A stretch of 64,000 nucleotides of DNA from Pogonophryne albipinna (GCA_028583405.1 CM053246.1:1546570-1610569); one strand, 5' to 3'; numbered from the stretch's first letter, positions 10,329 through 23,388 are shown. The notes: generated by a model from the letters alone, not told the origin. Translations and numbers: made by a program.

Positions 10329-12990
10329 TTGGAGACGCACCGAGTTAAAGTTCACTGTGCCATCTGAACAGGAGGCAGACTTTGTTGTTACAGAGCATGA
10401 TACCTCTTCTTCTGAGCAGCCCCAACACTTTTGAATTTAATTTAGGTGACAGGAAATGTTGTTTATTTGGCCAAAAGTGGATTGGAGCGTCATTTGGAGC
10501 TTTTTCCCTAATGACAGTGAGAACAAAAGCTCCACTACAAGAACTAATGGTGCCATTTTAATGGAAACCAGCCATCAGCACTAACTGGCAAACTAGCCTG
10601 AATTTAAAAAGTGGTGGGATTGATATATCAAGAAGAGAAATCCAGCAAATTGTCTGGTTCCTTTTGAAGAACAGCTGAACAGGAGCCTGATCTGCATCAG
10701 AGACACAGCCCTCCTGGAAGCACCTACACACTCATCCTCAGGTCTGATAGCTCCACGTAGCAGCTGGACACGCTGCAGTTAACCTTCTGAACTGGGTATC
10801 AAACCTTAATGGCTCTTGGGTATTGCCAGAAATGTGACTGTACTATCACTTTCAGGTCAGTTTAGTTATTAGTTTAGCACAAAAATGAAGATGGAATGCC
10901 AGTTCCACACCTTGAAGTGATCTAAAGAAGGAGATGGCTGATACAAGCTGCCAAAATAAGTTTCCATCACAGGGTCACTCGTCCCAGCTAATAAGGGTTT
11001 CACAACAACATTATTGAAAGCACTTCATCTGTGCAAAGTAATCCACAGAATGAAGCTTATAACGTTATTATACAAATCCACATACTATTATGTGAAGGAC
11101 TGCAGAGGGTCATCTTACTTGGGGTCAAAAAACTTTGGGCGCAAGACCTGGGCTGCCACTATGATTCCTTTATTGCTGAGACCACAGCCGCTTTACCTGT
11201 TGGAAATTAATTAATGAAAATGATTAGTGCATGTAAAGTGGTGTAAAAAACGTGTTAGTTACCAGGTGAGGTCATGAAAGGAGCGTCCACGTCGCGGCCC
11301 TGGGAGTATTGACGAGATCGACAAGATCAACTAGATCGACTAGATACTGCTAATCCTATCACCACTACAAGCAACAGTTACAAGCTACAAAACAGCCACA
11401 AGCTACGCTACAAGCCACAAGCTACGCTAGCCGCAAGCTAGTCTGCACAAGCTACGCTGAAAGCTGTAAGTAAGCCACAGAAGAAGAGAAAACATCATGC
11501 CTGGAGATAGACACAAAGGACGATGCCGTAAACGAGGGACCCCCTCAAGACCGGGAATTGACAGTCATATCTGTGAACATTGAAGGGACAGCAATGTGTT
11601 CAGCTGTGGCTGAACCACATCTAACCAAGCCCTGTAATTGACTGCCTTGTGGACACGATAAGAAGACCAGGTGAGGGGAACCAATGGCCCTCGTGAGTCG
11701 TGACTGATGGAGCCAGACGCCTCCTGATAGAGATCAGGCACTTGCTACTGAAAGGACTCTGGGGAGGCCCAGAAGACACTGAAGGGATTATATCTCCTCA
11801 ACCCTGAGCACTTCTTCCAACATCTTCCAAGTCGAGCTGTTAGACATCCCGACTGCTCAGACCCTTGTAAGCCATCACCTTTGACTGGGTGCTATATTTG
11901 TACAACTGTGACCCCATCAAATAGTCCTGGTCCTCTTATTAAGGTACCTGCATCATGTGATACAGCTTTTTCCTGCTTGTCATCTCTACTCAGACTTTAA
12001 AGCCAGAACAAATCCACTTCTATGTTGAGAGAGTGATAGTTTAAGACAACATGTTGGATCACATTGGATGTAATTTAAAATACTCGCAGGTTGACCAAAA
12101 GAGAAAGCTAAACAGCTTGGACCCCTCTCCTAGAACTTTTGTTTGTGTTTTATCTCAAATCATCTCTGTCTTTCCTACATCCCTTTGACTTTTCTGTGTG
12201 TTTGATTGGCTGGTGCTCACTGCTGCCTGTTTAGACTGGTTGTGTGTTAAAGGGTAATCTGTTCACTCTGACAGCCCAATGGATCCAAGTGCTCTTCACC
12301 TTGCAAATCAAGCTTCTTCTTCTTCCGTCTTGTTTTTATTGACAGCATGCTGGCATGCGCTCTTACTGGCTTCACTTGAAGCCGCTGTGCATTATCTTTT
12401 TCTCCTGTTTTTAATCAAAGTGCTGTAGGGATTATGGGACTTGGTACCAAAGTCAGTTTGTGTTCAGTTACTACTTAACTACTTAAATGTGTGTATTACC
12501 TCAAATTGTTTACTTACATCTGAGATTGTGAGTGACTTCTGGCAATGTGTTTGACAAACACCAGTGGTTCATAGAAGGTAAGAAAAAGGTGTAAAAACTC
12601 ATGTTTCAAAAGCTGGTCAGGGGAAATTAAGTTATGATGTTATAAATAAATGACTTGTAGTTATGTGGACAAATCATACCATTTTTTAACATTTTTTATA
12701 AAGTGCTCCTTTAACTTCTCTCTGTGTACAGTAAGTTAAGTAGCTGTGTTGTTTATGTAGAACAATGAAAATGTAGACCTGCCTTAATGTAACCGTTGAC
12801 ATTCTGTCATTTTAATCCACATACCTCAATGTTTCTCTGCCAATGCACACTGACTAACTGCAACTATTACAAAAGCACAGTTTTCATCGAATTGCATCGT
12901 GTACATACTTTATTTGTTTTTTATATGATATGTGTTTTTGGACTTTGGGTAATTGCTGTTTGTTTATATTAAAAAATAAATATACTGATA
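10329..12990 (+). other. probable slc1a7 3' UTR and downstream sequence
   Basis: There is no coding signal. The first convincing AATAAA hexamer in a suitable context is at 12975-12980, which would give a long 3' UTR. A possible inserted repeat occupies about 11260-11900, including a run of CAAGCTACGCT-like words at 11370-11470. The UTR end is an inference from one hexamer. Confidence 0.35.
11370..11470. repeat. short imperfect reiteration of (A)CAAGCTACGCT
   Basis: Variants of ACAAGCTAC(GCT) appear at least six times in about 100 bp, with spacings of 10-25 bases. It is not a clean tandem array. It is followed by a possible AG/GTAAGTAAG donor-like word and an ATG, but no long frame. Confidence 0.5.
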
Positions 12991-13351
12991 CCAATACAGT
13001 TAATTCTCTCTTACATACAGTGAAAGTGACTTGTTAAGGCCCAGACACTCCAAACCGACACCAAGGAACTATCAGAATGAAAGATTCACTGTTGAGTCCC
13101 ATCATGTGCCATGTGTAGGGGCCAAAACGTTTCTCCTAAAATAGAGTGTCTTCAGGTGGGATTCAACATTTTCCCCATTTAACTTGCGTCATTGAAGCTG
13201 AAGTTGACTGAATTTGAGAATTTAGCATATTCTCAAATTAAAATGCTGACCTCGAAAAAACTGAATGCTCGGCACTCCAAAAAACAGAGGCTTACTTGTG
13301 CGCAATCAAGCAGGATGTTTAGGGTTCCGTTTATTTGTATTTACACGTAAC

Positions 13352-14541
13352 TTTCTTGTTATTAGGGCCTGAGCACGAAGTGCAAAGACCTATTGAAATC
13401 GTCAGTATTATTAGGGCCCGAGCACGGAGCGCTAGGACCCAACGGCGTCCTAGCACGAAGTGCGAGGAAACCTATTGCTATTGGTGGAATTATTTTTTGA
13501 GGCCTTTAGGACGCTTCAAAAGTTGTATAATTTTGCACGGACGCCAGGACTGGTGAAAACTACAATATTCTGGAGTCAATGGGTTAAATATTCCGACCTG
13601 CTCACTAGCGCCACCTATCAAAAGCCCATTTCGGAATACATTTACAAAGTCGCACCGTAACTCCAAATGACCTGAAATTTTGCACACATATCCGGGTGGA
13701 CCTGCTCTACAAATAATCCTCTTCGAACCCTAAGCTCCGCCTATATTTTTAATTTAAATTAGCATAATGTTCAAAACAGTTAAATATTCACTTAAATTGA
13801 AATGTTCAGTTTTTCAACACCAAACTTCGTATACAGCATCGGTGGAGGGTCAGACACATTACCGTAGAAAATGAGCATGTTAGGACGATAAATATTGCCG
13901 CAGTCAATCAAAACGTACTCGCAAAAAGGTGGGGCTTAGAAATAAATGCTCATAACTCATCAACAATGTATCCAAACATCACAGATTTTGGTAGATAGGT
14001 TCAGTCTGTCTTGGGGAATAGGCACACCAAAGCATTTTCATTTTGGACTATAGGGGGCGCCAAAAACACCACCAATTTATAACTCAAGAGCGGATGGACT
14101 TTTTTTTTACACATACTCTCGTGGTGACTACAAACTCAGATTTAAAGTATCACAACGAATTCAGAATGTGGGCGTGGCCTATATATATATTTTTAATTGC
14201 GATAGCATGAAATGAGATTCGGACGCAAAACTTGGGACACACGTCAGAGCCCACGACCCTTTCGAGAATGTAAAAAAGAAACGTCATTTTTCAAAAAAAC
14301 TGCTCACTAGCGCCCCCTATTGTGTGGTAGTCACATATAGTTTCTCAGAACTTCACGAATTTTGGCACAGGCATTCCTCATGGAATTGCGGACATATTTG
14401 TAAACAGATTCCATTAGCCCCGCCCCCCAGGAAGTCGGCCATTTTGAAAAATGTGCGTTTTTCATGCATTTTAAGCACATTCTTGCGAACACCTCCTAGG
14501 GGAATGATCGAAAAAAATCCATTCAAGGACACGTTCAGCCC
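13352..14541. repeat. module-array repeat, left part
   Basis: It begins with TTATTAGGGCC(T/C)GAGCACG, occurring twice, and continues with sequence typical of a widespread teleost repeat (CACTAGCGCC(A/C)CCTA, AACTCCAAATGACC). From about 14380 come modules with GCCCCGCCCCCCAGGAAGTC, CATGCATTTTAAGCACATT and CTCCTAGGGGAATGATCG. These modules recur to 23.5 kb and again at 51.3-52.5 kb. There is no coding capacity. Confidence 0.75.
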
Positions 14542-15000
14542 AAGCGGCAAACTCTGGGGAACAGCCGGGACGCCAATACGGAAGTGCCACACATTGCAGT
14601 TCATACATGGGCCGCTAGGGACTGGCTTTCCATAGACCCCATGTTAAAATGCCCAACTTTACAGCAGAAAAAAACATGTTTCTACCTATGGATGCAATAA
14701 ATATTATTATCGATATAGTTAGATTCCACCTTCATGATTATGAATCTGTGAGTGAATTGTTTTCTAACACGACTCTTTTATTTATATTAGGTCTTAAAGT
14801 TTTTGCATAAATTAGGGCGTGGTCACTTTGATGGACACGTACATGCCTCACTGTCAGCTAAGAGCAACTTGTCCACTCTGCTAGGCTACAACCATAGAGG
14901 CTACAACGTTAGTTAGTCGTAGTTACTGTACTTGACCCTTTAGCTTTAGCCGTGTTCGTGGTGATTGTGGGAATATTGTTACAAATACCAGACAATTAAA

Positions 15001-15065
15001 ATGTCGTGCTGTGCGCTTGAATGTACGAACAGAACTTCCAAGAAGTCTACTCTCAGCTTTTTTCG
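15001..15065 (+). pseudogene. relict THAP-domain first exon, copy 1
   Basis: There are 22 codons from ATG to a GTGAGT donor. The Cys pair and following basic/aromatic residues match the start of THAP (C2CH) DNA-binding domains, which P-type transposases use to bind their termini. The rest of the domain (second Cys, His, AVPTIF box) is not found downstream within the element. Confidence 0.6.
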
Positions 15066-15298
15066 GTGAGTAAAATGATAATATTATACATGTTAACCCC
15101 GTTAGCAGGTGTTTGTGTGCTTGGTAGCTTAGCTTGTTACTTATTAGCCAGCTAAGGACGTAACCCTTTATGCATACATATACATTTTAGTTTATGATTC
15201 AGCCTTGGGTAAGACTTTTATAGTCTATGGCAATGACGCCCATAATGCTAAACGGGAGCAAATGTTAATAGGGGACCCAATTATCCCAGTGGTGGCCT

Positions 15299-15376
15299 CC
15301 GGAGCTAACAGAGCCGCAGGGGGCTAGCTCCAGCCGGCGTCCCGGAGCTAGCCCACTGCGGCTCCGTTAGGTCCGG
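15299..15376. repeat. 33-bp stem inverted repeat in P-like element
   Basis: 15299-15331 and 15344-15376 are inverted complements with 30 of 33 pairs and a 12-base GC-rich loop. The same structure is at about 18398-18475 in the second copy. It is a strong potential hairpin near the middle of the element. Confidence 0.85.
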
Positions 15377-16003
15377 GCGGTGGAGTCCGTCTTTTCTCAA
15401 CGTGTGAATGACAAGCATTAAGAATAACAAAATATAGCTAATTCTTTTGCAGATTGTCTCATTTGATTATGAATGTAACGTTTATATAGGGGAACTACAC
15501 TGTTAGCAGTAACTTGGTATGCATGTATTTCATGTTAGCTTAGCTTCTAGCCTGAGCTAGCTCTGTTTACTTCCAGTTCGGAGGCAGCAGGTCCCGCCTC
15601 GGCTCCGCCTCTTTGCCCTTATTTGGAGCAGGCGGGACTAGACTTTGACGTCACAGTCGAGCCGTTAGTGGCCGACTCCGCCTACTAAGGGCTTCACGGC
15701 AACTCTGCAGAATCCTATGGGTAACGTCACGGACACTAAGTCCATTTATATATACAGTCTATGGTTCAGCCCCTATCCAATATGATACTTAATTGCGGAG
15801 CACATTTTTGAAAAATCACTCGTGGAGGTCGTAAGCTAACAGCGAATACACCATTTTTGACGATTTACATGGCACAAATTGCTCCAAACTGCTCGCATAT
15901 AGTTTTTCCGATATTCACGAAACGCTGTATACACATTACTATTATGATTGCACACATATTTCAAATTGCATTCCATTAGCCCCGCCCCCCAGGAAGTCGG
16001 CCA

Positions 16004-17232
16004 GTTACAGGGTAACTTGGAGAGGGTCCGAGTCCGACCCTTGTCAATTAACTACAGGGGTCCCTCAGGGCTCTGTTCTTGGTCCCCTCCTCTTCTCCCT
16101 GTACACAAACTCGCTCGGATCTGTCATTAGCCCGCATGGTTTTTCATACCACTGCTACGCTGACGACACCCAATTAATTCTGTCCTTTCCCCGCTCAGAG
16201 ACCCAGGTCGTCGCACGCATCTCTGCTTGTCTAGCTGACATCTCACAGTGGCTCATCACCTCAAGCTCAACCTTGACAAGACTGAACTGCTTTTCCTTCC
16301 AGGAAAATATTGTCCCACTCATGACCTGACAATCAACATCGGCACCTCTGTTGTTCCCCAACTCAGACTGCAAGGAATCTAGGTGTGATCCTAGATAACA
16401 AACTGTCCTTCACTGCAAACATCGCTGCTACAACCCGTTGCTGCAGATACACGCTTTACAACATCAGGAGGATACGTCCCCAGCTGACCCAGAAAGCCAT
16501 GCAGGTTCTGGTCCAGGCTCTCGTCACCTCACGCCTAGACTACTGCAACTCCCTCCTGGCTGGTCTACCTGCATGTGCCATCCGACCTCTGCAGCTCATC
16601 CAGAATGCAGCGGCTCGTCTGGTCTTCAACCTTCCTACATTTTCCCACACCACTCCGCTCCTCCGCTCACTTCACTGGCTTCCAGTAACTGCTAGAATCC
16701 ACTTCAAGACACTGGTACTTGCATACCATGCTGCGAATGGATCTGGCCCTTCCTACATCCAGGACATGGTTAAACTGTACACCCCAGCGCGTGCACTACG
16801 CTCTGCATCAGCCAAACGACTCGCTACACCCTCGCTGCGAGGGGGACCCAAGTTCCCATCAGCAAAAACACGTGGGTTTGCTATCCTGGCTCCAAAATGG
16901 TGGAATGAGCTCCCCATTGACATCAGGACAGCAGAAAGCTTACACACCTTCCGGCGCAGACTGAAAACTCATCTCTTTCGACTCCACTTCGAGCGATAGA
17001 ATTATTAACAAAGAACTGCTAACAGAGCACTTATATACTAATAAAGGACTGGCTTATCTATAGCCAGTTGAGTAGCACTTGAAATGTTTGGCTCTATGAA
17101 ACCTGATGTACTTATATGATTCTGTTTTCTTCAAGGTTGTGTCTTCCTGGTCGAATGTACTTATTGTAAGTCGCTTTGGATAAAAGCGTCAGCTAAATGC
17201 AATGCAATGTAATGTAATGTAATGTAATGTAA
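16004..17232 (+). mobile_element. L2-type LINE, 5'-truncated, copy 1
   Basis: It is inserted between CGGCCA and TTTTGAAA of a module. The reading frame shows [18 protein letters not shown] and [12 protein letters not shown] (RT core), then a TAG before 16385, then an open 204-codon C-terminal segment (LVTSRLDYCNSLLAGLPAC, LHWLPVTARIHFKTL, FKTRG-type WWNELPIDIR). The 3' end has GTAAGTCGCTTTGGATAAAA followed by (TAATG)n, a classic L2 tail. Only the last third of the element is present. Confidence 0.9.
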
Positions 17233-17640
17233 TTTTGAAAAATGTTCGTTTTTCATGCATTTTAAGGACATTTCTGCGAACTCCTCCTAGGGGAATGATC
17301 GGAAAAATTCCAATGCAGGACAGGTTCAACCCCTGGCCAATATCATGAAGAATTGCGGATTACATTTTTGATAAATCAATCGCTAACAAGCGAATACACC
17401 ATTTTTGACGATTTACATGTCGCAAATTACTCCAAACTACTCGGATATAGTTATTCCGATATTCACTAAACACTGTATACACATTGCTCTTATGATTGCG
17501 GACATATTTCAAATTGGCTTTTATTATACAAAGTCGGCCATTTTCAAAAATGTTAGTTTTTCATGCATTTTAAGCACATTCTTGCGAACACCTCCTAGGG
17601 GAATGATCGAAAAAAATCCATTCAAGGACACGTTCAGCCC

Positions 17641-18863
17641 AAGCGGCAAACTCTGGGGAACAGCCGGGACGCCAATACGGAAGTGCCACACATTGCAGTT
17701 CATACATGGGCCGCTAGGGACTGGCTTTCCATAGACCCCATGTTAAAATGCCCAACTTTACAGCAGAAAAAAACATGTTTCTACCTATGGATGCAATAAA
17801 TATTATTATCGATATAGTTAGATTCCACCTTCATGATTATGAATCTGTGAGTGAATTGTTTTCTAACACGACTCTTTTATTTATATTAGGTCTTAAAGTT
17901 TTTGCATAAATTAGGGCGTGGACACTTTGATGGACACGTACATGCCTCACTGTCAGCTAAGAGCAACTTGTCCACTCTGCTAGGCTACAACCATAGAGGC
18001 TACAACGTTAGTTAGTCGTAGTTACTGTACTTGACCCTTTAGCTTTAGCCGTGTTCGTGGTGATTGTGGGAATATTGTTACAAATACCAGACAATTAAAA
18101 TGTCGTGCTGTGCGCTTGAATGTACTAACAGAACTTCCAAGAAGTCTACTCTCAGCTTTTTTCGGTGAGTAAAATGATAATATTATACATGTTAACCCCG
18201 TTAGCAGGTGTTTGTGTGCTTGGTAGCTTAGCTTGTTACTTATTAGCCAGCTAAGGACGTAACCCTTTATGCATACATATACATTTTAGTTTATGATTCA
18301 GCCTTGGGTAAGACTTTTATAGTCTATGGCAATGACGCCCATAATGCTAAACGGGAGCAAATGTTAATAGGGGACCCAATTATCCCAGTGGTGGCCGCCG
18401 GAGCTAACAGAGCCGCAGGGGGCTAGCTCCAGCCGGCGTCCCGGAGCTAGCCCACTGCGGCTCCGTTAGGTCCGGGCGGTGGAGTCCGTCTTTTCTCAAC
18501 GTGTGAATGACAAGCATTAAGAATAACAAAATATAGCTAATTCTTTTGCAGATTGTCTCATTTGATTATGAATGTAACGTTTATATAGGGGAACTACACT
18601 GTTAGCAGTAACTTGGTATGCATGTATTTCATGTTAGCTTAGCTTCTAGCCTGAGCTAGCTCTGTTTACTTCCAGTTCGGAGGCAGCAGGTCCCGCCTCG
18701 GCTCCGCCTCTTTGCCCTTATTTGGAGCAGGCGGGACTAGACTTTGACGTCACAGTCGAGCCGTTAGTGGCCGACTCCGCCTACTAAGGGCTTCACGGCA
18801 ACTCTGCAGAATCCTATGGGTAACGTCACGGACACTAAGTCCATTTATATATACAGTCTATGG
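17641..18863 (+). mobile_element. P-like non-autonomous element with THAP exon, copy 2
   Basis: The duplicated counterpart of 14542-15764, also 1223 bp, with TTCAGCCC at 17633-17640 and 18864-18871. The THAP exon is at 18100-18164 with one substitution visible in the Asn/Arg region (ACGAAC to ACTAAC). It arose by segmental duplication, so it is not a separate insertion. Confidence 0.7.
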
Positions 18864-19102
18864 TTCAGCCCCTATCCAATATGATACTTAATTGCGGAGC
18901 ACATTTTTGAAAAATCACTCGTGGAAGTCGTAAGCTAACAGCGAATACACCATTGTTGACGATTTACATGGCACAAATTGCTCCAAACTGCTCGCATATA
19001 GTTTTTCCGATATTCACGAAACGCTGTATACACATTACTATTATGATTGCACACATATTTCAAATTGCCTTCCATTAGCCCCGCCCCCCAGGAAGTCGGC
19101 CA

Positions 19103-20338
19103 GTTACAGGGTAACTTGGAGAGGGTCCGAGTCCGACCCTTGTCAATTAACTACAGGGGTCCCTCAGGGCTCTGTTCTTGGTCCCCTCCTCTTCTCCCTG
19201 TACACAAACTCGCTCGGATCTGTCATTAGCCCGCATGGTTTTTCATACCACTGCTACGCTGACGACACCCAATTAATTCTGTCCTTTCCCCGCTCAGAGA
19301 CCCAGGTCGTCGCACGCATCTCTGCTTGTCTAGCTGACATCTCACAGTGGATGTCTGCTCATCACCTCAAGCTCAACCTTGACAAGACTGAACTGCTTTT
19401 CCTTCCAGGAAAATATTGTCCCACTCATGACCTGACAATCAACATCGGCACCTCTGTTGTTCCCTGACTCAGACTGCAAGGAATCTAGGTGTGATCCTAG
19501 ATAACAAACTGTCCTTCACTGCAAACATCGCTGCTACAACCCGTTGCTGCAGATACACGCTTTACAACATCAGGAGGATACGTCCCCAGCTGACCCAGAA
19601 AGCCATGCAGGTTCTGGTCCAGGCTCTCGTCACCTCACGCCTAGACTACTGCAACTCCCTCCTGGCTGGTCGACCTGCATGTGCCATCCGACCTCTGCAG
19701 CTCATCCAGAATGCAGCGGCTCGTCTGGTCTTCAACCTTCCTACATTTTCCCACACCACTCCGCTCCTCCGCTCACTTCACTGGCTTCCAGTAACTGCTA
19801 GAATCCACTTCAAGACACTGGTACTTGCATACCATGCTGCGAATGGATCTGGCCCTTCCTACATCCAGGACATGGTTAAACTGTACACCCCAGCGCGTGC
19901 ACTACGCTCTGCATCAGCCAAACGACTCGCTGCACCCTCGCTGCGAGGGGGACCCAAGTTCCCATCAGCAAAAACACATGGGTTTGCTATCCTGGCTCCA
20001 AAATGGTGGAATGAACTCCCCATTGACATCAGGACAGCAGAAAGCTTACACACCTTCCGGCGCAGACTGAAAACTCATCTCTTTCGACTCCACTTCGAGC
20101 GATAGAATTATTAACAAAGAACTGCTAACAGAGCACTTATATACTAATAAAGGACTGGCTTATCTATAGCCAGTTGAGTAGCACTTGAAATGTTTGGCTA
20201 TATGAAACCTGATGTACTTATATGATTCTGTTTTCTTCAAGGTTGTGTCTTCCTGGTCGAATGTACTTATTGTAAGTCGCTTTGGATAAAAGCGTCAGCT
20301 AAATGCAATGCAATGTAATGTAATGTAATGTAATGTAA
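19103..20338 (+). mobile_element. L2-type LINE, 5'-truncated, copy 2
   Basis: The duplicated counterpart of 16004-17232. The C-terminal frame 19491-20105 (204 codons) differs from copy 1 by few residues (for example Leu to Arg after LLAG). It has the six bases (ATGTCT) that copy 1 lacks, so copy 1 carries the deletion. Confidence 0.9.
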
Positions 20339-20945
20339 TTTTGAAAAATGTTCGTTTTTCATGCATTTTAAGGACATTTCTGCGAACTCCTCCTAGGGGA
20401 ATGATCGGAAAAATTCCAATGCAGGACAGGTTCAACCCCTGGCCAATATCATGAAGAATTGCGGATTACATTTTTGATAAATCAATCGTGGAGGTCGTAA
20501 GCTAACAAGCGAATACACCATTTTTGACGATTTACATGTCGCAAATTACTCCAAACTACTCGGATATAGTTATTCCGATATTCACGAAACACTGTATACA
20601 CATTGCTCTTATGATTGCGGACATATTTCAAATTGGCTTTTATTATACAAAGTCGGCCATTTTCAAAAATGTTCGTTTTTCATGCATTTTAAACACATTC
20701 TTGCCAACTCCTCCTAGGGGAATGATCGGAAAAATTCCAATCCAGGACAAGTTCATCCCCTATCCAATATGATGCTAAATTGCGAAGAAAATTGTTGATA
20801 AATAGATCGTGTAGGTCGTAAGCTAACAGCGAATACACCAGTTTTGACCATTTACATGTCGCAAATGACTCCAAACTACTCACATATAGTTTTTCCGATA
20901 TTCACTAAACGCTGTATACACATTGCTATTATGATTGCACACATA
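20338..20945. repeat. module-array repeat, two further ~320-bp modules
   Basis: Two consecutive modules each contain TCATGCATTTTAA, CTCCTCCTAGGGGAATGATC, GTAAGCTAACA, CCATTTTTGAC-like text and TTCCGATATTCAC. A third begins after the MITE at 21801, is interrupted again at 21971 and resumes at 23389. The array continues the block seen at 13.4 kb. Confidence 0.8.
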
Positions 20946-21800
20946 TGTGACCCGCTCTATCGAAATCAGTCGGAAGTCGCAACGGCTCATTTAAAAATAA
21001 ACGTGGGTTTGCGTAAAACTTTTTTTTTTCGGGGTTCGGGTGTTTTGTTTGATTTTAAACAAACAAAGTCTTGACTTTCAGAATATGAAACTTTTATTTC
21101 CAAACGCACACGATAAATACATTTTTGAAGCTTGTAAAGGGACGAAGACAGGCACCTCTCACTCGCAATCTGCTCTTCTGCAGCACCGCCCCCCCTCCCT
21201 CCGGCTGAAATTATGAATGTAAGCGTATAGTTATCATAGATAACACGGCAGGGTCCGTTACAGTTTGTTTTCATCTGATTTAAATTAAACAAAGTATTGG
21301 CTTTCAGAATATTAAACTTGTTTCGGCAAATTCAGATGATAAATTCAACTTTGAAGCTTGTAACGGCATAATTAAAAGTGCAGAACGGAGTAACTTAACG
21401 TCACAGCAGGCATAACAACAGCCGGTGTATCTCGTGAAGGTTTTCCACGGGAAACAAACACAATACACACAAACGCAAAAATACACACACACTCGGGAGC
21501 TTCCCCCAGACCAGTAATCCAAACGAAAATATCTTCCCTCCGTAGTATTTTGATCATTTGCTCCGCTAATAATCAATCAGATCGATGGATTCCAGAGAAG
21601 AGAAAACTTTGAAGGCCTTTTTCTCAAAATGATGACTCGGTGACAGTCATTATATAATGTGACATATTTCGCTTAATATCTGGAGTACAAAAACAATCCT
21701 GATATCATTAGAAAGCTAGGAATATCCTCTTTCCAACAGTGTACACAACTCAAAATGTGTCTTCGGGTCAATGCGACTGATTTCGATAGAGCAGGTCACA
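20946..21800. mobile_element. MITE with TGTGACC...GGTCACA ends, copy A
   Basis: The terminal inverted repeats are about 28 bp (TGTGACCCGCTCTATCGAAA...), and TA flanks each side (20944-20945, 21801-21802). It interrupts a module at CACACATA|TTTCAAATTG. The 855-bp interior is non-coding. A second, inverted copy is at 26101-27044. Confidence 0.85.
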
Positions 21801-21971
21801 TATTTCAAATTGCCTTCCATTAGCCCCGCCCACCAACAACTCGGCAATTTTCAAATATCTGCGTTTCTCATGCATTTTAAGCACATTTTTGCAAACTCCT
21901 CCTAGGGAAATGTTCGGAACAATTCCAATCCAGTACAAGTTAAGTGCATATCTAATGTCATGCTACATTAA

Positions 21972-23388
21972 GGGTGCGTTCACACCTGCCTTGTATAGTC
22001 CGGTTGAATCGAACCCTGGTGCGTTTAGCCGCTTGGTGCGGTTCATTTGGGTCGGTGTGAACGCAGTCCGAGACCTCTGAAGTGAACTAAACAACCGGAC
22101 TCTGGTCCGCTAAAATAGGTGGTCTCGGAGCGCTTGCTTCCGAACTCTGGAGCGGTTCATTGCTGGTGTGAACACAGTCCGCACCAAAACATAGGAAGCG
22201 CAGTATTTACGTGTCACAAGAACGCGGATATCTTCAAAAATCTTTAGCGAAAGAGTCTTTCAAGACATCCGCGGTTGTTTAGTTAAAGAGTAAAGCAGAA
22301 TTAAGTGTTGAACAGTGTCGTGTAAAGTAAAAATTCTCCGTCAGCTACATAAAAGTAAGAACACCTGTCGTCGGTGAAACGCCCCTCCTCTGCAGAACGT
22401 CTCATGTAACATGTAATAAGTGGGATAATGTGCAGCAGCGCGGTCATTATGGGGAAAAGAACACCGACAGGCTGATCAGGAGCCCGACGCGAAATGCTTT
22501 TGTGGATTTAGAAAATGATTTTATTGATTTAAAAAATAGTTGTATGTATTGATTTAAATTGACATGCATCCGCTAAGAAAAATAGTCCGTTGTTACTGTT
22601 TGAACTAACGTAGCAACGGCAGGAACTGCTTCGATAGCGTTTTTGAGGAGCTTTTTGATTACAGATTTGAAAACATCGTTGCTTGCTTTAAAAGTAGCAC
22701 AATTCATTATGTCAAACCTTGGAAAGTATCTAGATATCCCTGCCCTAATGCCAAAGTAACTGGCAACTGAATATGTGTAGCCGTCTGATGTCTATGTCTG
22801 GACCGCTACGTAAAAAGGAGGGTTTCTGCCCGTTACTTCTCCGCTGTTTTCTTGTCGCTCTTGTCTTGTCAGTTAGTTTCAGCCAAACTGTATACAGTTA
22901 AATCGAACGGACTTCTTTGTGCAGATGTGAGCGTCCTTAACAACGGTCAATAAATCCTTGACAGCGGTCTGTCTGTTCTCGATTAAAAACGTGTCACGTG
23001 TTTTGAATTGACCAATCAGAATCGAGTATTCAACAAAGCCATGTAATAATGTTTTTTAACGGACGTTGTCTGATTATATAATCATATGCGCGGGCCGCTA
23101 GTGTCTGTTGATCTCCAGACTAAGAGCAGCATGAGAATAACCTGCCGAAAGTGCCGATGCTCCATGGCGGAGGCTCGCTAGAAATTGCCAGGATTTGCGT
23201 TTTTACCCCCTTGATGTCTGACCAATGGTTGAACAGCATTTCCGAGCACATGACTTGTGTTTAAAGTTTATAGTCCGTTTGAGTTTTGCCCGTGTGAACG
23301 CAAACCGAACCTTCTGAAAAATAAAACAATGTAACAAACTGTGGTCTGGTGCGCACCAGAGAGCGGACTATTAGGTGTGAATGCACCC
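21972..23388. mobile_element. PIF/Harbinger-type element, non-autonomous
   Basis: The inverted ends are GGGTGCGTTCACACCTGCC on the left and, complemented, GGGTGCATTCACACCTAA on the right. TAA (21969-21971, 23389-23391) is the 3-bp duplication typical of Harbinger elements. No transposase frame is seen in 1417 bp. Several GGTGTGAACGCAGTCCG-like words near both ends form a subterminal repeat. It interrupts a module of the array. Confidence 0.8.

Larger units (their letters stand above)
14542..15764 (+). mobile_element. P-like non-autonomous element with THAP exon, copy 1
   Basis: TTCAGCCC flanks both ends (14534-14541 and 15765-15772), an 8-bp target duplication inside a module. The interior has an ATG at 15001 followed by MSCCALECTNRTSKKSTLSF and a GT donor at 15066, a THAP zinc-finger N-terminus (C-x4-C spacing) cut by an intron. 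No downstream transposase exon is present. THAP domain plus 8-bp duplication fits the P-element superfamily. The outermost ends are not clear inverted repeats. Confidence 0.7.
14461..20650. repeat. 3.1-kb tandem segmental duplication (two copies)
   Basis: Copy 1 (about 14461-17560) and copy 2 (about 17560-20650) align at an offset of 3099-3106 bases with roughly 1% differences. Both contain the same P-like element and the same L2 fragment at the same internal points, so the duplication came after both insertions. Its ends fall in the homologous 330-bp modules, consistent with unequal exchange between modules. Visible indels include 6 bases missing in copy 1 near 16250 and about 15 bases missing near 17383. 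Confidence 0.92.

Noticed and set aside
16385..16999. 204-codon open frame as a host gene
   Set aside because: It is the C-terminal part of an L2 LINE with a classic L2 3' tail; its near-identical partner at 19491-20105 is due to the segmental duplication.
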